Source: Mycolicibacterium brisbanense (GTDB taxonomy: Bacteria; Actinomycetota; Actinomycetes; Mycobacteriales; Mycobacteriaceae). Taken from it: 64,000 bases of DNA. Numbering within the stretch: position 1 is the stretch's first letter; each line of letters opens with the position of its first letter. Where the stretch lies: NCBI RefSeq assembly GCF_001570425.1, contig NZ_BCSX01000019.1:221681-285680 (forward strand). The letters run 5' to 3'. A model generated the notes under the pieces. The model was not told the DNA's origin, did not search any database, and worked only from the letters and a program-made list of their open reading frames with translations. The translations under genes were made by a program, and so were the position numbers. Positions 1 to 8,927 of this stretch are shown one piece after another.

Positions 1-237
1 CGGATGCGTTATTCCGGTGTGTCCCTTGGTTATCAGGTGACTGCCATTGTCGCGGGGTCGTTGGCGCCCATCATCGCGGTGTGGTTGCTGCGCCAATACG
101 ACTCCTGGGTGCCGATCGCCGGGTACCTGGCCGCAGCGGCGCTCATCACCCTGGTCTCGGTGGTGTTCGCGCGGGAGACCAAGGGAATCGACCTGGTCGA
201 CATCGACACCGCCGACGCGGAAAGGGCGCTGACATGA
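1..237 (+). CDS. MFS transporter, C-terminal fragment (cut by window edge)
   Basis: Only the last 78 residues are in the window. They show two hydrophobic segments separated by a short basic/aromatic loop (WLLRQYDSWVP), then a cytoplasmic tail beginning ETKGIDL. That tail form is typical of major facilitator proteins, especially the metabolite:H+ symporter group. The stop codon overlaps the next start in an ATGA, so it is co-transcribed with the 3-hydroxybutyrate dehydrogenase and acetoacetate-CoA ligase. The inferred substrate is therefore a ketone body or related carboxylate, but nothing in this fragment proves that. Confidence 0.75.
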   Translation, partial: RMRYSGVSLGYQVTAIVAGSLAPIIAVWLLRQYDSWVPIAGYLAAAALITLVSVVFARETKGIDLVDIDTADAERALT

Positions 238-980
238 GCGATCTGCGTGGGCGCACAGCGCTGGTCACCGGCGCCGCGAGCGGGATCGGCGCGGCCTGTG
301 TGCATGCGCTTGCCGCGCGTGGGGCGACCGTGACGGTCGCCGACATCGACGCCGCAGGAGCCTCCGCCGTGGCGGCCAAGGTCGGTGGGAAGCCTTGGGC
401 GATAGATCTTCTCAACGTCCACGCGCTCGAAGGCCTGCGGTTGGATTGCGACATTCTGGTCAACAACGCTGGGGTGCAGAGCATCAACCCGGTCGACGCG
501 TTTCCGCCGGAGAAGTTCCGGATGCTGCTCGCCCTGATGGTCGAGGCGCCGTTTCTGCTGATCCGTGCCGCGTTGCCGCACATGTATGCGGGCGGGTTCG
601 GCCGGATCATCAACATCTCCTCCGTGCACGGGCTGCGCGCATCGGAATTCAAGGCCGGCTATGTCACGGCCAAACATGCACTGGAGGGCCTGTCGAAGGT
701 GACCGCGCTGGAAGGTGGTCCACACGGCGTCACCAGCAACTGCGTCAACCCTGGCTATGTGCGGACGCCGCTGGTGGCCAAACAGATCGCCGATCAGGCC
801 CGCATTCACAACATTCCCGAGGACGAGGTGGTGGCCAAGGTCCTGCTTAAGGAGAGTGCCATCAAGGAGCTGGTCGAGCCCGAAGAGGTTGGCTCATTGG
901 TAGGTTGGCTCGCATCGCCGGACGCCAGGATGGTGACCGGGGCCTCGTACACGATGGATGGTGGGTGGACCGCACGATGA
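234..980 (+). CDS. bdhA: 3-hydroxybutyrate dehydrogenase (SDR family)
   Basis: This 248-residue classical short-chain dehydrogenase probably oxidises D-3-hydroxybutyrate to acetoacetate with NAD+. The cofactor motif TGAASGIG lies at residues 12-19, NNAG at 77-80, catalytic Ser near 129-130, and YxxxK at Tyr143/Lys147. The stretch around the active site (SSVHGLRAS) and the segment NPGYVRTPLV resemble bacterial 3-hydroxybutyrate dehydrogenases. The ATG at 234 is preceded by a purine-rich GGAAAGGG and overlaps the transporter stop. The next gene, an acetoacetate-CoA ligase, takes the product onward. A different beta-hydroxyacid substrate cannot be excluded. Confidence 0.85.
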   Translation: MSDLRGRTALVTGAASGIGAACVHALAARGATVTVADIDAAGASAVAAKVGGKPWAIDLLNVHALEGLRLDCDILVNNAGVQSINPVDAFPPEKFRMLLALMVEAPFLLIRAALPHMYAGGFGRIINISSVHGLRASEFKAGYVTAKHALEGLSKVTALEGGPHGVTSNCVNPGYVRTPLVAKQIADQARIHNIPEDEVVAKVLLKESAIKELVEPEEVGSLVGWLASPDARMVTGASYTMDGGWTAR

Positions 981-1003
981 GGCGCGCACGCGAGGAGCAC
1001 GAA

Positions 1004-2938
1004 ATGATGCCGTCCGCTCAGTGGGAGCCCACGCAGGCCGACATCGACAATGCGCAAGTCACGGACTTCGCACGGTTCGTGGCGGCGCGGGCAGGCCGCG
1101 AGCTGGCCGACTACCACGATTTGTGGCAGTGGTCGGTTGATGACCCTGCCGAGTTCTGGGCCGCGCTGTGGGACTACTTCGAACTCGGTGACCGGCCTGC
1201 CGAGGTGCTCACAGGCGAGTCGATGCCGGGTGCGCGCTGGTTTCCGGGTGCCCGGCTCAACTACGTCGACCAGATTCTGCGCAACGCCCGCACGGACCGG
1301 CCGGCGATCCTGACGGTCGCCGAAGGCGGTGCCGTCGCCGAGTTGTCGTGGTCTGAATTGCTGGCGCGGACAGCGACTTTCGCCGAAACCCTACGTTCCC
1401 TCGGGGTGCGGCCGGGGGACCGGGTGGTCGGCTACCTGCCGAACATCGCCGAGGCCGTCATCGCGTTTCTCGCCACCGCGAGCATCGGGGCGATCTGGAG
1501 TGCCTGCGGGCAGGACTACACCGCCAAGGCCGCGCTGGACCGGCTCGGCCAGCTGGAGCCGACGGTCTTGGTGACGGCGGACGGCTACCGGTTCGCCGGT
1601 AAAGACCACGACAAGAGCGAGGACATCGCCACGCTGCGCGCCGGGTTGCCGACGCTCAAGGCGGCTGTGCTGGTGTCGCGGCTGGGTTCCGCGCGCAGCG
1701 ACTGGGTGGACTGGGAGTCGGCGAGCGCGCCCGGCGATGCCGAACTGGCCACCACTGCAGTAGATTTCGACCATCCGCTGTGGGTCCTGTATTCGTCGGG
1801 AACCACCGGGCTGCCGAAGGGTATCGTGCACGGCCACGGCGGGGTGCTCGTCGAACATCTCAAAGCTGTTGCCCTGCAGAGCGATATCGGTCGCGACGAC
1901 ACGTTCTTCTGGTACACCAGCCCCAGCTGGATGATGTGGAACTTCCAGGTGGCCGGCCTGCTGGTGGGCGCAACCATCGTCTGTTACGACGGCAGCCCCA
2001 CCTATCCGCAGGCCGACGCACTGTGGGACATCGCGGCCACGGTCGGGGCCACCGTGCTCGGCACCAGCCCGGGTTACGTGTTGGCGTGCGCGAAAGCCGG
2101 TGCGGTACCGCGCAAACAGCACGACCTGTCGGCGCTGCGTAGTGTCGGGATCACCGGATCGTCGTTGCCGCCGTCCTCGGCACTGTGGCTACGGGATAAC
2201 GTCGGCGAGCGGGTTCAGGTGAACTCGATCAGCGGCGGCACCGATGTGGTATCGGCGTTCATCGGCGGGGTCCCGACCGTGCCGGTGTGGCCCGGGGAGC
2301 TCTCCGCGCCGTTCCTCGGGGTGGCACTCGATGCCTGGGACGAGGCGGGCAATCCCGTACGCGGCGAGGTGGGCGAGCTGGTGATCACCAAACCGATGCC
2401 GTCCATGCCGATCTTCTTCTGGAACGACGCCGACGGATCCCGTTACCGCGAAGCCTATTTCGAGATGTTTCCGGGAGTATGGCGGCACGGCGACTGGATC
2501 ACCATCACCGACCACGGCAGCGTCGTCGTGCACGGCCGCTCCGACTCGACCCTGAACCGGCACGGCATCCGGATGGGCAGCGCCGACATCTATCAGTCGG
2601 TCGAGCGGCTGCCCGAAATCGTCGAGTCGCTCGTGATCGGCGCCGAACAGCCCGACGGCGGCTACTGGATGCCGTTGTTCGTCGTGCTGGCCGACGGGAT
2701 CGAGCTCACCGACGAGCTGCGCGACCGCATCAAGCAGACCATCCGCACCGAGGTGTCGCCACGTCACGTGCCCGACGAGATCATCGTCGCTCCAGGCGTT
2801 CCGCATACCCGCACCGGCAAGAAGCTCGAGGTGCCGATCAAGAAGCTGTTCCAGGGCGCCGACCCGGCCAAGGTCGTCGAGCGCAGCGCGGTGGACAATC
2901 CGGATCTGCTGGATTGGTACGCGGCTATCAAGCGATAG
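1004..2938 (+). CDS. aacS: Acetoacetate-CoA ligase (acetoacetyl-CoA synthetase)
   Basis: This 644-residue member of the acyl-adenylate ligase superfamily activates acetoacetate with ATP and CoA to acetoacetyl-CoA. The length fits the family. The N-terminal ACS-type domain is followed by the AMP-binding P-loop YSSGTTGLPKG near residue 262. The C-terminal lid contains GRSDSTLNRHGIRMG, and the conserved lysine region is TGKKLEVP. I chose ATG 1004 because GAGGAG at 992-997 precedes it at good spacing; ATG 1007 and the upstream ATG 977 are alternatives. With the dehydrogenase upstream it completes conversion of 3-hydroxybutyrate to acetoacetyl-CoA. Confidence 0.88.
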   Translation: MMPSAQWEPTQADIDNAQVTDFARFVAARAGRELADYHDLWQWSVDDPAEFWAALWDYFELGDRPAEVLTGESMPGARWFPGARLNYVDQILRNARTDRPAILTVAEGGAVAELSWSELLARTATFAETLRSLGVRPGDRVVGYLPNIAEAVIAFLATASIGAIWSACGQDYTAKAALDRLGQLEPTVLVTADGYRFAGKDHDKSEDIATLRAGLPTLKAAVLVSRLGSARSDWVDWESASAPGDAELATTAVDFDHPLWVLYSSGTTGLPKGIVHGHGGVLVEHLKAVALQSDIGRDDTFFWYTSPSWMMWNFQVAGLLVGATIVCYDGSPTYPQADALWDIAATVGATVLGTSPGYVLACAKAGAVPRKQHDLSALRSVGITGSSLPPSSALWLRDNVGERVQVNSISGGTDVVSAFIGGVPTVPVWPGELSAPFLGVALDAWDEAGNPVRGEVGELVITKPMPSMPIFFWNDADGSRYREAYFEMFPGVWRHGDWITITDHGSVVVHGRSDSTLNRHGIRMGSADIYQSVERLPEIVESLVIGAEQPDGGYWMPLFVVLADGIELTDELRDRIKQTIRTEVSPRHVPDEIIVAPGVPHTRTGKKLEVPIKKLFQGADPAKVVERSAVDNPDLLDWYAAIKR

Positions 2939-2943
2939 ACCCG

Positions 2944-3002
2944 CCGAGACTACGGGTTTTGCTGCGAAATCGCCGATTTCCCGTCAAAAAGCGTAGTTTC
3001 GG
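2944..3002. terminator. Bidirectional hairpin between convergent genes
   Basis: CCGAGACTACG at 2944-2954 pairs with CGTAGTTTCGG at 2992-3002, with one G-T pair. Inside it, GAAATCG at 2966-2972 and CGATTTC at 2974-2980 form a second perfect short stem. The nested palindrome fills the gap between two converging genes and could stop transcription from both sides. Its length suggests a dispersed mycobacterial intergenic palindrome rather than a simple terminator. Confidence 0.5.
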
Positions 3003-3009
3003 CGCGGGC

Positions 3010-4182
3010 TCAGCGCTGCAGCCACGGTCCGATCCGGCGCAGCGCCTCTTCGACGTCGCTCGTCGGCCCGGCGAACGACAGTCGGACGTAGGAACCGCCC
3101 CGGACGGTGTCGAAGTCGATGCCGGGCGCGATGGCAACACCGGTATCTGCCAACAACTTCGAGCAGAACGACAGCGAGTCGTCGGTGACGTCGCTGACAT
3201 CTGCGTACACGTAGAACGCGCCGTCCGTCGGAGCCAGCCGGTCGATCCCGATCTCACGCAACCCGTCGAGCAACAGTCTGCGGTTGTCGGCGTAGTGGGC
3301 CAGCAGCCCGTCGGCCTCGGCCAGCGACTCCGGAGTGAACGCGGCCACCGCGGCATGCTGCGCCAGGGCCGGCGGGCAGATGGTGAAGTTGCCGGTCAGG
3401 CAGTCCACTGCGCGGCGCAGTTCCTCCGGCACCAGCAGCCAACCCAGCCGCCAGCCGGTCATCGCGAAGTACTTCGAAAAGCTGTTGACCACCACGGCAT
3501 CTCGTGAGGTCTCCCACGCGCAGCTGGTCGCGGGCGCACCCGCGTACACCAGGCCGTGGTACACCTCGTCGCTGATCAGCCGCACACCCGACGCCGCACA
3601 CCACGATGCGATCGCGGCAAGCTCGTCAGGCGCGATGACGGTCCCGGTCGGGTTCGCGGGACTGGCCACGATGACGCCGGCCACCGGCGGATCCAGCTCT
3701 TCGAGCATGCTGAGCGTGGGTTGGAACCGGGTTTCGGGGCCGCACGGAATCTCGACGACTTCACAGCCAAGGGCGGTGAGGATGTTGCGGTAACACGGGT
3801 AGCCGGGACTGGCGATCGCCACCCGATCGCCGACGTCGAAACAGGCCAGGAAGGTCAGCAGGAATCCCCCGGACGATCCCGTGGTGAGCACGACGTCGTC
3901 GACGCCGACTTCGATGTCGTACTTGCGGTACGACGCAGCGATCCGTGCGCGCAGCTCCGGGATACCCAGCGCGACGGTATAGCCGAGCTGGTTGCCGCGG
4001 ATCGCTGCGACGGCAGCTTCACGCACCGCGGCCGGTGGCCCCGCACTGGGCTGCCCTGCCGACAAATTCACGAGGTCACCGTGGGTGCGCTGACGTTCAG
4101 CGGCCGCCAGCCACACGTCCATGACATGGAAAGGCGGGATACCCGAGCGCAACGAGACGTCCATCTCAGCCAGGCTAGTCAC
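3010..4182 (-). CDS. aspB: PLP-dependent aminotransferase (Rv3565-like)
   Basis: This 390-residue fold-type I aminotransferase has the PLP-binding stretch TTGSSGGF near residues 101-108, SPANPTG at 174-180, SDEVYHG at 204-210 and the Schiff-base lysine in NSFSKYFAMTGWRLG (Lys237). From memory the sequence closely matches M. tuberculosis Rv3565, which lies next to fadE33 at the edge of the KstR2 cluster. Here it is about 14 kb from fadE33 and sits last in the importer-hydrolase operon. The GTG start at 4182 overlaps the upstream stop in a GTGA; an in-frame ATG at 4164 is possible. Its amino donor and keto acid are unknown. Confidence 0.85.
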   Translation of the reverse strand: MTSLAEMDVSLRSGIPPFHVMDVWLAAAERQRTHGDLVNLSAGQPSAGPPAAVREAAVAAIRGNQLGYTVALGIPELRARIAASYRKYDIEVGVDDVVLTTGSSGGFLLTFLACFDVGDRVAIASPGYPCYRNILTALGCEVVEIPCGPETRFQPTLSMLEELDPPVAGVIVASPANPTGTVIAPDELAAIASWCAASGVRLISDEVYHGLVYAGAPATSCAWETSRDAVVVNSFSKYFAMTGWRLGWLLVPEELRRAVDCLTGNFTICPPALAQHAAVAAFTPESLAEADGLLAHYADNRRLLLDGLREIGIDRLAPTDGAFYVYADVSDVTDDSLSFCSKLLADTGVAIAPGIDFDTVRGGSYVRLSFAGPTSDVEEALRRIGPWLQR

Positions 4183-5786
4183 CTCTCGAAGACGCGTTGA
4201 CCGTTGACGTAGGTCTGTGCGACCCGCACCGTGTGCAGATCGTCGTCAGCGACGTTGCTGAGCGGCCCCTCCAGCACGACGAGGTCGGCTTCGAGCCCAG
4301 GCGAGAGAGACCCGCGTACGGACTCCTGACGTGATGCGTAGGCGCTGCCGGCTGTGCCGGCGACCAGGGCGTCCCGCCTTGTCAACCGTTCCGCAGGAAA
4401 GAACGTGTCACCCGAGCCGGGATAGCTGCGATTCACCGCGACGTGGATCTGGTCGAACGGGTTCGGGCTCGAAACCGGCCAATCGCTCCCGTTGGCCAAC
4501 TGCACCCCGCAATGTGCCATGGTCGCGAATTCGTACTGGTGCGCAAAGAGTTCCGCCGGCAGGTACGGGAGCGCCATGTCGGTCATCTGGTCGTCGTTCT
4601 GAGCCCAGAAAGGCTGAATGTTGGCGATGATGCCTTTGGCGGCCATCCGCTGTATGAGGCCGGGATTCGTCAACTGGAGGTGTGCGATCTGGTGGCGGCG
4701 ACCGGTGCCGTCGGTCGCCTCGAGCATTTCGACGGTATCGGCGACGGCGCGATCACCGATGGCGTGGAAGTGCAGGTCGAACCCCGCGCGGTCGAGCGCG
4801 ATGACGATGGGCTGCAGTTCGGACTTGTCGAAGAACGTCAGACCGGTCGGATACTCGGTGCCGGTGCGATACGGCACACTGACTGCGGCGGTGAATGTCT
4901 CGCATACACCGTCGTACATGATCTTGGCGCCAGTGAGCTGAAACCGCGATGTCGCGGGAACCTCGGCCCGCAGTCCGACGAAAGTCTCTACGCAGTCGGA
5001 GAATTCGGTACGCGGCACCCAGAGGTTCCCGGTCACCCGCGTCAGCAGTTCACCGGTGTCGGCCGCACGGCGATACACACTGAGCACATCGGTGGTCGGC
5101 ACGAAGTCGCCGACGATCGCCTCTTGCCATCCGGTCACCCCGAGGGACAGCAGCCGACTCTGCGCGGCGAGAAGCCCTGCCATCCGGGCCCGGTCATCCA
5201 GTTGCGGCAGAAGGTCGGAGACCAATTGCATGGCGGATTCATGCAGCAGCCCGGCCGGTGAACCGTCGGGGAGCCGTTCGATGCGGCCGCCGGGCGGGTC
5301 GGCGAGGTCGGCCGTGATGCCGGCGAGTCGCAGCGCCGCCGAATTGACCCAGGCGCTGTGACCGTCGCGGTTGGAGAGGTACGCCGGCCGCGCTCCTGTG
5401 ATGCTGTCGAGGCTTTCGAGCATCGTGCCCATGTGGCGGAAGTGGCTCAGCGACCAGCCACGACCCACGATCCAGTCCGCGTCCGGGTTGTCGGTCACGT
5501 ACCGAGCGATGGTCGCCAGAGCGTCATCACGGCTGACTGCGTCGGACAGATCGCAACGCATCAGCTCGACCCCGGATTCGACGGCATGCACGTGCGCGTC
5601 GGTCATCCCAGGCAGAACGGCGGCACCAGCGACATCGATGACGTGTACGCCGAGAGTCGACGGCACGTCGGCCATCGGTACGACCGCGGAAATGTGGTGG
5701 TCCTCGACCAGAATGCCCCAGCGGTCCGTGGTGCCGGTGAGAGGCAGTTCGGCGTCGACGAACAGCGTCCGCTCAGTATTCGACAT
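4179..5786 (-). CDS. Amidohydrolase family protein (YtcJ-like)
   Basis: The 535-residue protein belongs to the metal-dependent amidohydrolase 3 group. It opens with the small beta domain, then the metal-binding HxH in TDAHVHAVESG. Further metal or active-site positions follow: LHFHAIGDRA, HQIAHLQL and NGSDWPVSSPNPF near the C-terminus. The family hydrolyses amides, N-acyl groups or related C-N bonds, but the substrate cannot be read from sequence. It lies 6 bases after the serine hydrolase and overlaps the aminotransferase by 4 bases. In context it probably acts on material imported by the upstream peptide-type ABC transporter. Confidence 0.85.
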   Translation of the reverse strand: MSNTERTLFVDAELPLTGTTDRWGILVEDHHISAVVPMADVPSTLGVHVIDVAGAAVLPGMTDAHVHAVESGVELMRCDLSDAVSRDDALATIARYVTDNPDADWIVGRGWSLSHFRHMGTMLESLDSITGARPAYLSNRDGHSAWVNSAALRLAGITADLADPPGGRIERLPDGSPAGLLHESAMQLVSDLLPQLDDRARMAGLLAAQSRLLSLGVTGWQEAIVGDFVPTTDVLSVYRRAADTGELLTRVTGNLWVPRTEFSDCVETFVGLRAEVPATSRFQLTGAKIMYDGVCETFTAAVSVPYRTGTEYPTGLTFFDKSELQPIVIALDRAGFDLHFHAIGDRAVADTVEMLEATDGTGRRHQIAHLQLTNPGLIQRMAAKGIIANIQPFWAQNDDQMTDMALPYLPAELFAHQYEFATMAHCGVQLANGSDWPVSSPNPFDQIHVAVNRSYPGSGDTFFPAERLTRRDALVAGTAGSAYASRQESVRGSLSPGLEADLVVLEGPLSNVADDDLHTVRVAQTYVNGQRVFER

Positions 5787-5792
5787 CAGTTG

Positions 5793-7139
5793 TCATCCCT
5801 TCGTGGCCAGCCGGTCGGCAATGCGCAAATGCGTGACGCGGCCCGTGGGTCCGCGCCGATATTCGATGACGCCACCAGCTTCGGCCTCCGGAGCCACGAC
5901 CATCAGTGCGTTGTCCGAGATCCTCACCACCCGTTGAGCCGTGAGCGGGGCGAGCCGGTACTGGCCGTCCTCGAGGGGACGCATGTGCGCCTCGATCTGA
6001 AGTTCGTCGTCGGCGGCCCTGGTCACCCGGATGGTGCCGTAGATTCCGGCGTCGTAATCACCTTCGAAATCGGCTTGGTCGATTGGCAGACGCGTTGGTT
6101 GTGGCCAGGGGTCAACACCGGTCACCGCCTGTACGACAGCACGGTCCAGCGCTCGGTGCAGGCGTTCCCCATCGGCAGAGTTGGTGAGCACCACCATGCA
6201 CAACCGCTGGTCGAGGAGCATCGTCATGCGTGCGCAGTAGCCGGTGGTGAGGCCGTCATGCCATGCGATACGTTGTCCGCCAATGTCATCCAGATACCAC
6301 GCGAGCGCAAAGTGCTGTCCTGGGTTGCCCCGATTGAACTGAGGACTCAGCAGGATTGCGGGTTCCTTACCGGACAGCAGGTAGTCACCGTAGGCGACCA
6401 TGTCGCTTGCGGTACTTACGATTCCGCCACCGGGCACATCCCAGCTGGGGAGCTGCCAGTGTCGTTGCCACCCCGCATCGCGTAACACCCAAGCGTCGGC
6501 GTGCGGGGCGGCCACGCGATGGGTGATGGCTTCATCCGCGGTTGTGAACGAGTGGTACATGCCCAAGGGGTGCAGGATTCGCTCGGCCAGCAGATCCGGG
6601 TAGGCGCGGCCTTCGAGCCGTTCGATGATGGCTGCTGCCAGCATGATTCCCGCGTTGCTGTACGACCACGTCGTACCCGGGGCGAAGTCGAGGGGACGCT
6701 CGCTGAGCTCGCACAGCGCGACGGCGAGAGTATCGTCGGCATTGCCGGCGAGCAACCGCGGAGCGTTCGCGATCATCGGGTCCCCGGACACGCCCGAAGA
6801 ATGAGTGAGCAGATGTCTGACGGTGATTCTCGGGTCGACGGTGACGTCATCGAGGACATCGGTAACGGGCCGGTCGAGTGTCAATCGCCCGGCGTCGACC
6901 AGCCGAGCGATGAGCAGTGCCACGAAAGTCTTTGAAATGGAACCGATCTGAAAGATCGTGTGCTCGGTGACCGGTAGGGGATCCTCCAGGCTCGTCACCC
7001 CGTATCCGAGGAATGTGCTGTCCCCGCGCAGGCTGATACCCACGGCGATACCCGGCACTGCACTGCCTGCGTCTCCCGCGACGACATCCGCTACGACGTC
7101 ACGCAGCTGCGACAGCGTGACAGGTCGGTTGCTGGTCAT
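5793..7139 (-). CDS. Serine hydrolase of the class C beta-lactamase/DD-peptidase family
   Basis: This 448-residue protein has the serine beta-lactamase-like fold. The nucleophile motif SISK is at residues 67-70 and the second motif YSN at 160-162. The third element is probably HDGLTTGY in the C-terminal third. A further beta-rich domain of about 110 residues follows, as in esterases and D-aminopeptidases of this family. No convincing signal peptide is visible, so it likely acts in the cytoplasm. Four bases overlap the upstream ATPase gene. Its position between a peptide importer and an amidohydrolase suggests hydrolysis of an imported peptide, amide or ester. Confidence 0.82.
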   Translation of the reverse strand: MTSNRPVTLSQLRDVVADVVAGDAGSAVPGIAVGISLRGDSTFLGYGVTSLEDPLPVTEHTIFQIGSISKTFVALLIARLVDAGRLTLDRPVTDVLDDVTVDPRITVRHLLTHSSGVSGDPMIANAPRLLAGNADDTLAVALCELSERPLDFAPGTTWSYSNAGIMLAAAIIERLEGRAYPDLLAERILHPLGMYHSFTTADEAITHRVAAPHADAWVLRDAGWQRHWQLPSWDVPGGGIVSTASDMVAYGDYLLSGKEPAILLSPQFNRGNPGQHFALAWYLDDIGGQRIAWHDGLTTGYCARMTMLLDQRLCMVVLTNSADGERLHRALDRAVVQAVTGVDPWPQPTRLPIDQADFEGDYDAGIYGTIRVTRAADDELQIEAHMRPLEDGQYRLAPLTAQRVVRISDNALMVVAPEAEAGGVIEYRRGPTGRVTHLRIADRLATKG

Positions 7140-7945
7140 CGGTTGAGCGCAGCGACCGCTTCAGGTCGCCATCCGGGGCGCGGTACCGAGGCGAGCAGCA
7201 CTTGGGTATACGGATGTGTCGGGCGCGTCAGAACGTCGTCGACTGAACCACTCTCGACGACTTCGCCGCGGCTCATCACATGCACGTGATCGCACACCTG
7301 CCGGACGACGCCCAAATCGTGAGTGATGAACAGAAACGCCAGTCCACGCTCGGCGCGAATCGTGTTGAGCAGGTTGAGGATCTGTGCCTGCACTGATACG
7401 TCCAGCGCGGACACGGCCTCGTCGAGCACGAGCAGGTCAGGGTCGGCGGCGAGTGCGCGCGCGATCGCGACCCGCTGCCGCTGGCCGCCCGACAGTGAAC
7501 CTGGTTTGCGTTCGGACATATTGGTTTGCAGCCCCACCGAGGTCAACAGGTCGGCGATTCGGTCCTTACGTTCTTTCTCGGGCAGGCCGAGGTGGAAACG
7601 GATGACCTCGTGCAGCGCAGATCCGACCGTCTGCATGGGATCCAGCGATGAATATGGATTCTGGAACACCATCTGTATCCGGCGGGCGCGTCGCGCAACG
7701 TGGCTGCGGCCGTTACGGACCGGCTGGCCGTCGAGCAGCACGGAACCACTCGTGGCAGTTTCGAGTCCCATCACGATGCGGGCCAGAGTCGATTTGCCCG
7801 AGCCGGATTCACCGACGAGTGCTACGGCGTCGCCGGTGTGGACGTCGAGCGATACGCCGCGCAATGCCTGTACCGATGCCGCGCCGCGGCGGGCACGGAA
7901 CGTCTTGGTCAACTCCCGGACCTCCAGCGATACGCTATGCCGCAT
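7136..7945 (-). CDS. Dipeptide/oligopeptide ABC transporter ATPase (DppF-like)
   Basis: This 269-residue nucleotide-binding subunit has Walker A GESGSGKST near residue 45, Q-loop QNPYSSLDP, signature LSGGQRQR and Walker B LLVLDEAVSALD. The tail ends with the YTQVLLASVP segment usual in OppF/DppF proteins. It would power import together with the second ATPase directly upstream. Its start lies inside the 3' end of that gene (11-base overlap), so the two are translationally coupled. The substrate class rests on family resemblance; nickel and other small-solute importers share this architecture. Confidence 0.88.
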   Translation of the reverse strand: MRHSVSLEVRELTKTFRARRGAASVQALRGVSLDVHTGDAVALVGESGSGKSTLARIVMGLETATSGSVLLDGQPVRNGRSHVARRARRIQMVFQNPYSSLDPMQTVGSALHEVIRFHLGLPEKERKDRIADLLTSVGLQTNMSERKPGSLSGGQRQRVAIARALAADPDLLVLDEAVSALDVSVQAQILNLLNTIRAERGLAFLFITHDLGVVRQVCDHVHVMSRGEVVESGSVDDVLTRPTHPYTQVLLASVPRPGWRPEAVAALNR

Positions 7946-8927
7946 CGTGAACTCCGCTCGGCGTCGTCCCCGGGGTCATCGGATGGACGCAGGCATACCC
8001 GAGTCGTTCGTCTTCGGCTGTCCACGCGGGCAACTCGACACATACGTCGGTGGCGCGTGGGCAGCGCTCGCGGAATACGCATCCGGTGAGTGGCTGGGCG
8101 AGGGTGGGTGGCTGTCCTGCGATCACCGGTAGGGTCTCGTGACGCCGTGAAACATCGGGCTGGCACCGCAGCAACGCGTTGGTGTATGGATGGCGACCGC
8201 CGCGCTCCACGGTGCGGGTATCGCCGATCTCGACGATGCGGCCCGCGTAGGCCACGGCGATGCGGTCGCAAAAGGCAAGTGCGAGTTCGAGGTTGTGGGT
8301 GATGAACACCGTCGACACCTGCCGCTCTCGACGTGCCCGGTCCAGGAGATCGATCACCAATGCCTGGGTGGTGTTGTCGAGCGCGGTGGTCGGCTCATCG
8401 GCGATCAGCAGGTCCGGGTTGGGCAACAGCGCGGCAGCGATACAGATGCGCTGAAGCTGTCCGCCGGAGAACTCGTGCGGGTACCGGTCGAGCAATGCAC
8501 GCGGATCGTTCAGGCCCATCGAGGTGAGCATCTCCGCGGCCTTCAGCAACGCTTCGGTGCGACGCATCCGGCGCTCATAGACCAGCACCTCGGTGAGGTA
8601 GTCGCCCACGGTGCGGGTCGGGTCCATGACCGAGGCAGGGTCCTGGAAGATCACTCCGACGTGCTTGGATCGCCAGCGCCGCATGGTCTCGGCATCGGTG
8701 ACGTCATAAGTGTGGGAACCGAATTGGATCGTGCCGCTGGCGGACATGCCGGCGGGTGGTATGCCGAGGATGGATCTCGCCGTGACGGACTTGCCGCTGC
8801 CGGACTCGCCGACCACGCCCAGACACTCGCCGGGGGCGAGCGCGAACGACACGTCGGCGATGACGGGACGTGCCGCCGACGGCAGGTGGACCGTGAGGCC
8901 GTCGACGGTGAGGAGTGATTCAGACAT
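7935..8927 (-). CDS. Dipeptide/oligopeptide ABC transporter ATPase (DppD-like)
   Basis: This 330-residue partner ATPase has Walker A GESGSGKSV, signature FSGGQLQR and Walker B LLIADEPTTALD. Its C-terminal extension carries the family pattern GCVFRERCPRATDVC, the cysteine-containing oligopeptide transporter C-terminal domain that can bind an iron-sulfur cluster in some members. It overlaps the downstream ATPase by 11 bases and the upstream permease by 8, so all import components are one translation unit. Import of short peptides or peptide-like compounds is the expected role. Confidence 0.88.
   Translation of the reverse strand: MSESLLTVDGLTVHLPSAARPVIADVSFALAPGECLGVVGESGSGKSVTARSILGIPPAGMSASGTIQFGSHTYDVTDAETMRRWRSKHVGVIFQDPASVMDPTRTVGDYLTEVLVYERRMRRTEALLKAAEMLTSMGLNDPRALLDRYPHEFSGGQLQRICIAAALLPNPDLLIADEPTTALDNTTQALVIDLLDRARRERQVSTVFITHNLELALAFCDRIAVAYAGRIVEIGDTRTVERGGRHPYTNALLRCQPDVSRRHETLPVIAGQPPTLAQPLTGCVFRERCPRATDVCVELPAWTAEDERLGYACVHPMTPGTTPSGVHDAA

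Noticed and set aside
5358..6485. A 375-codon plus-strand frame across the amidohydrolase and serine hydrolase genes
   Set aside because: It spans two well-supported minus-strand genes and has no recognisable motif; long antisense frames are common at this GC content.
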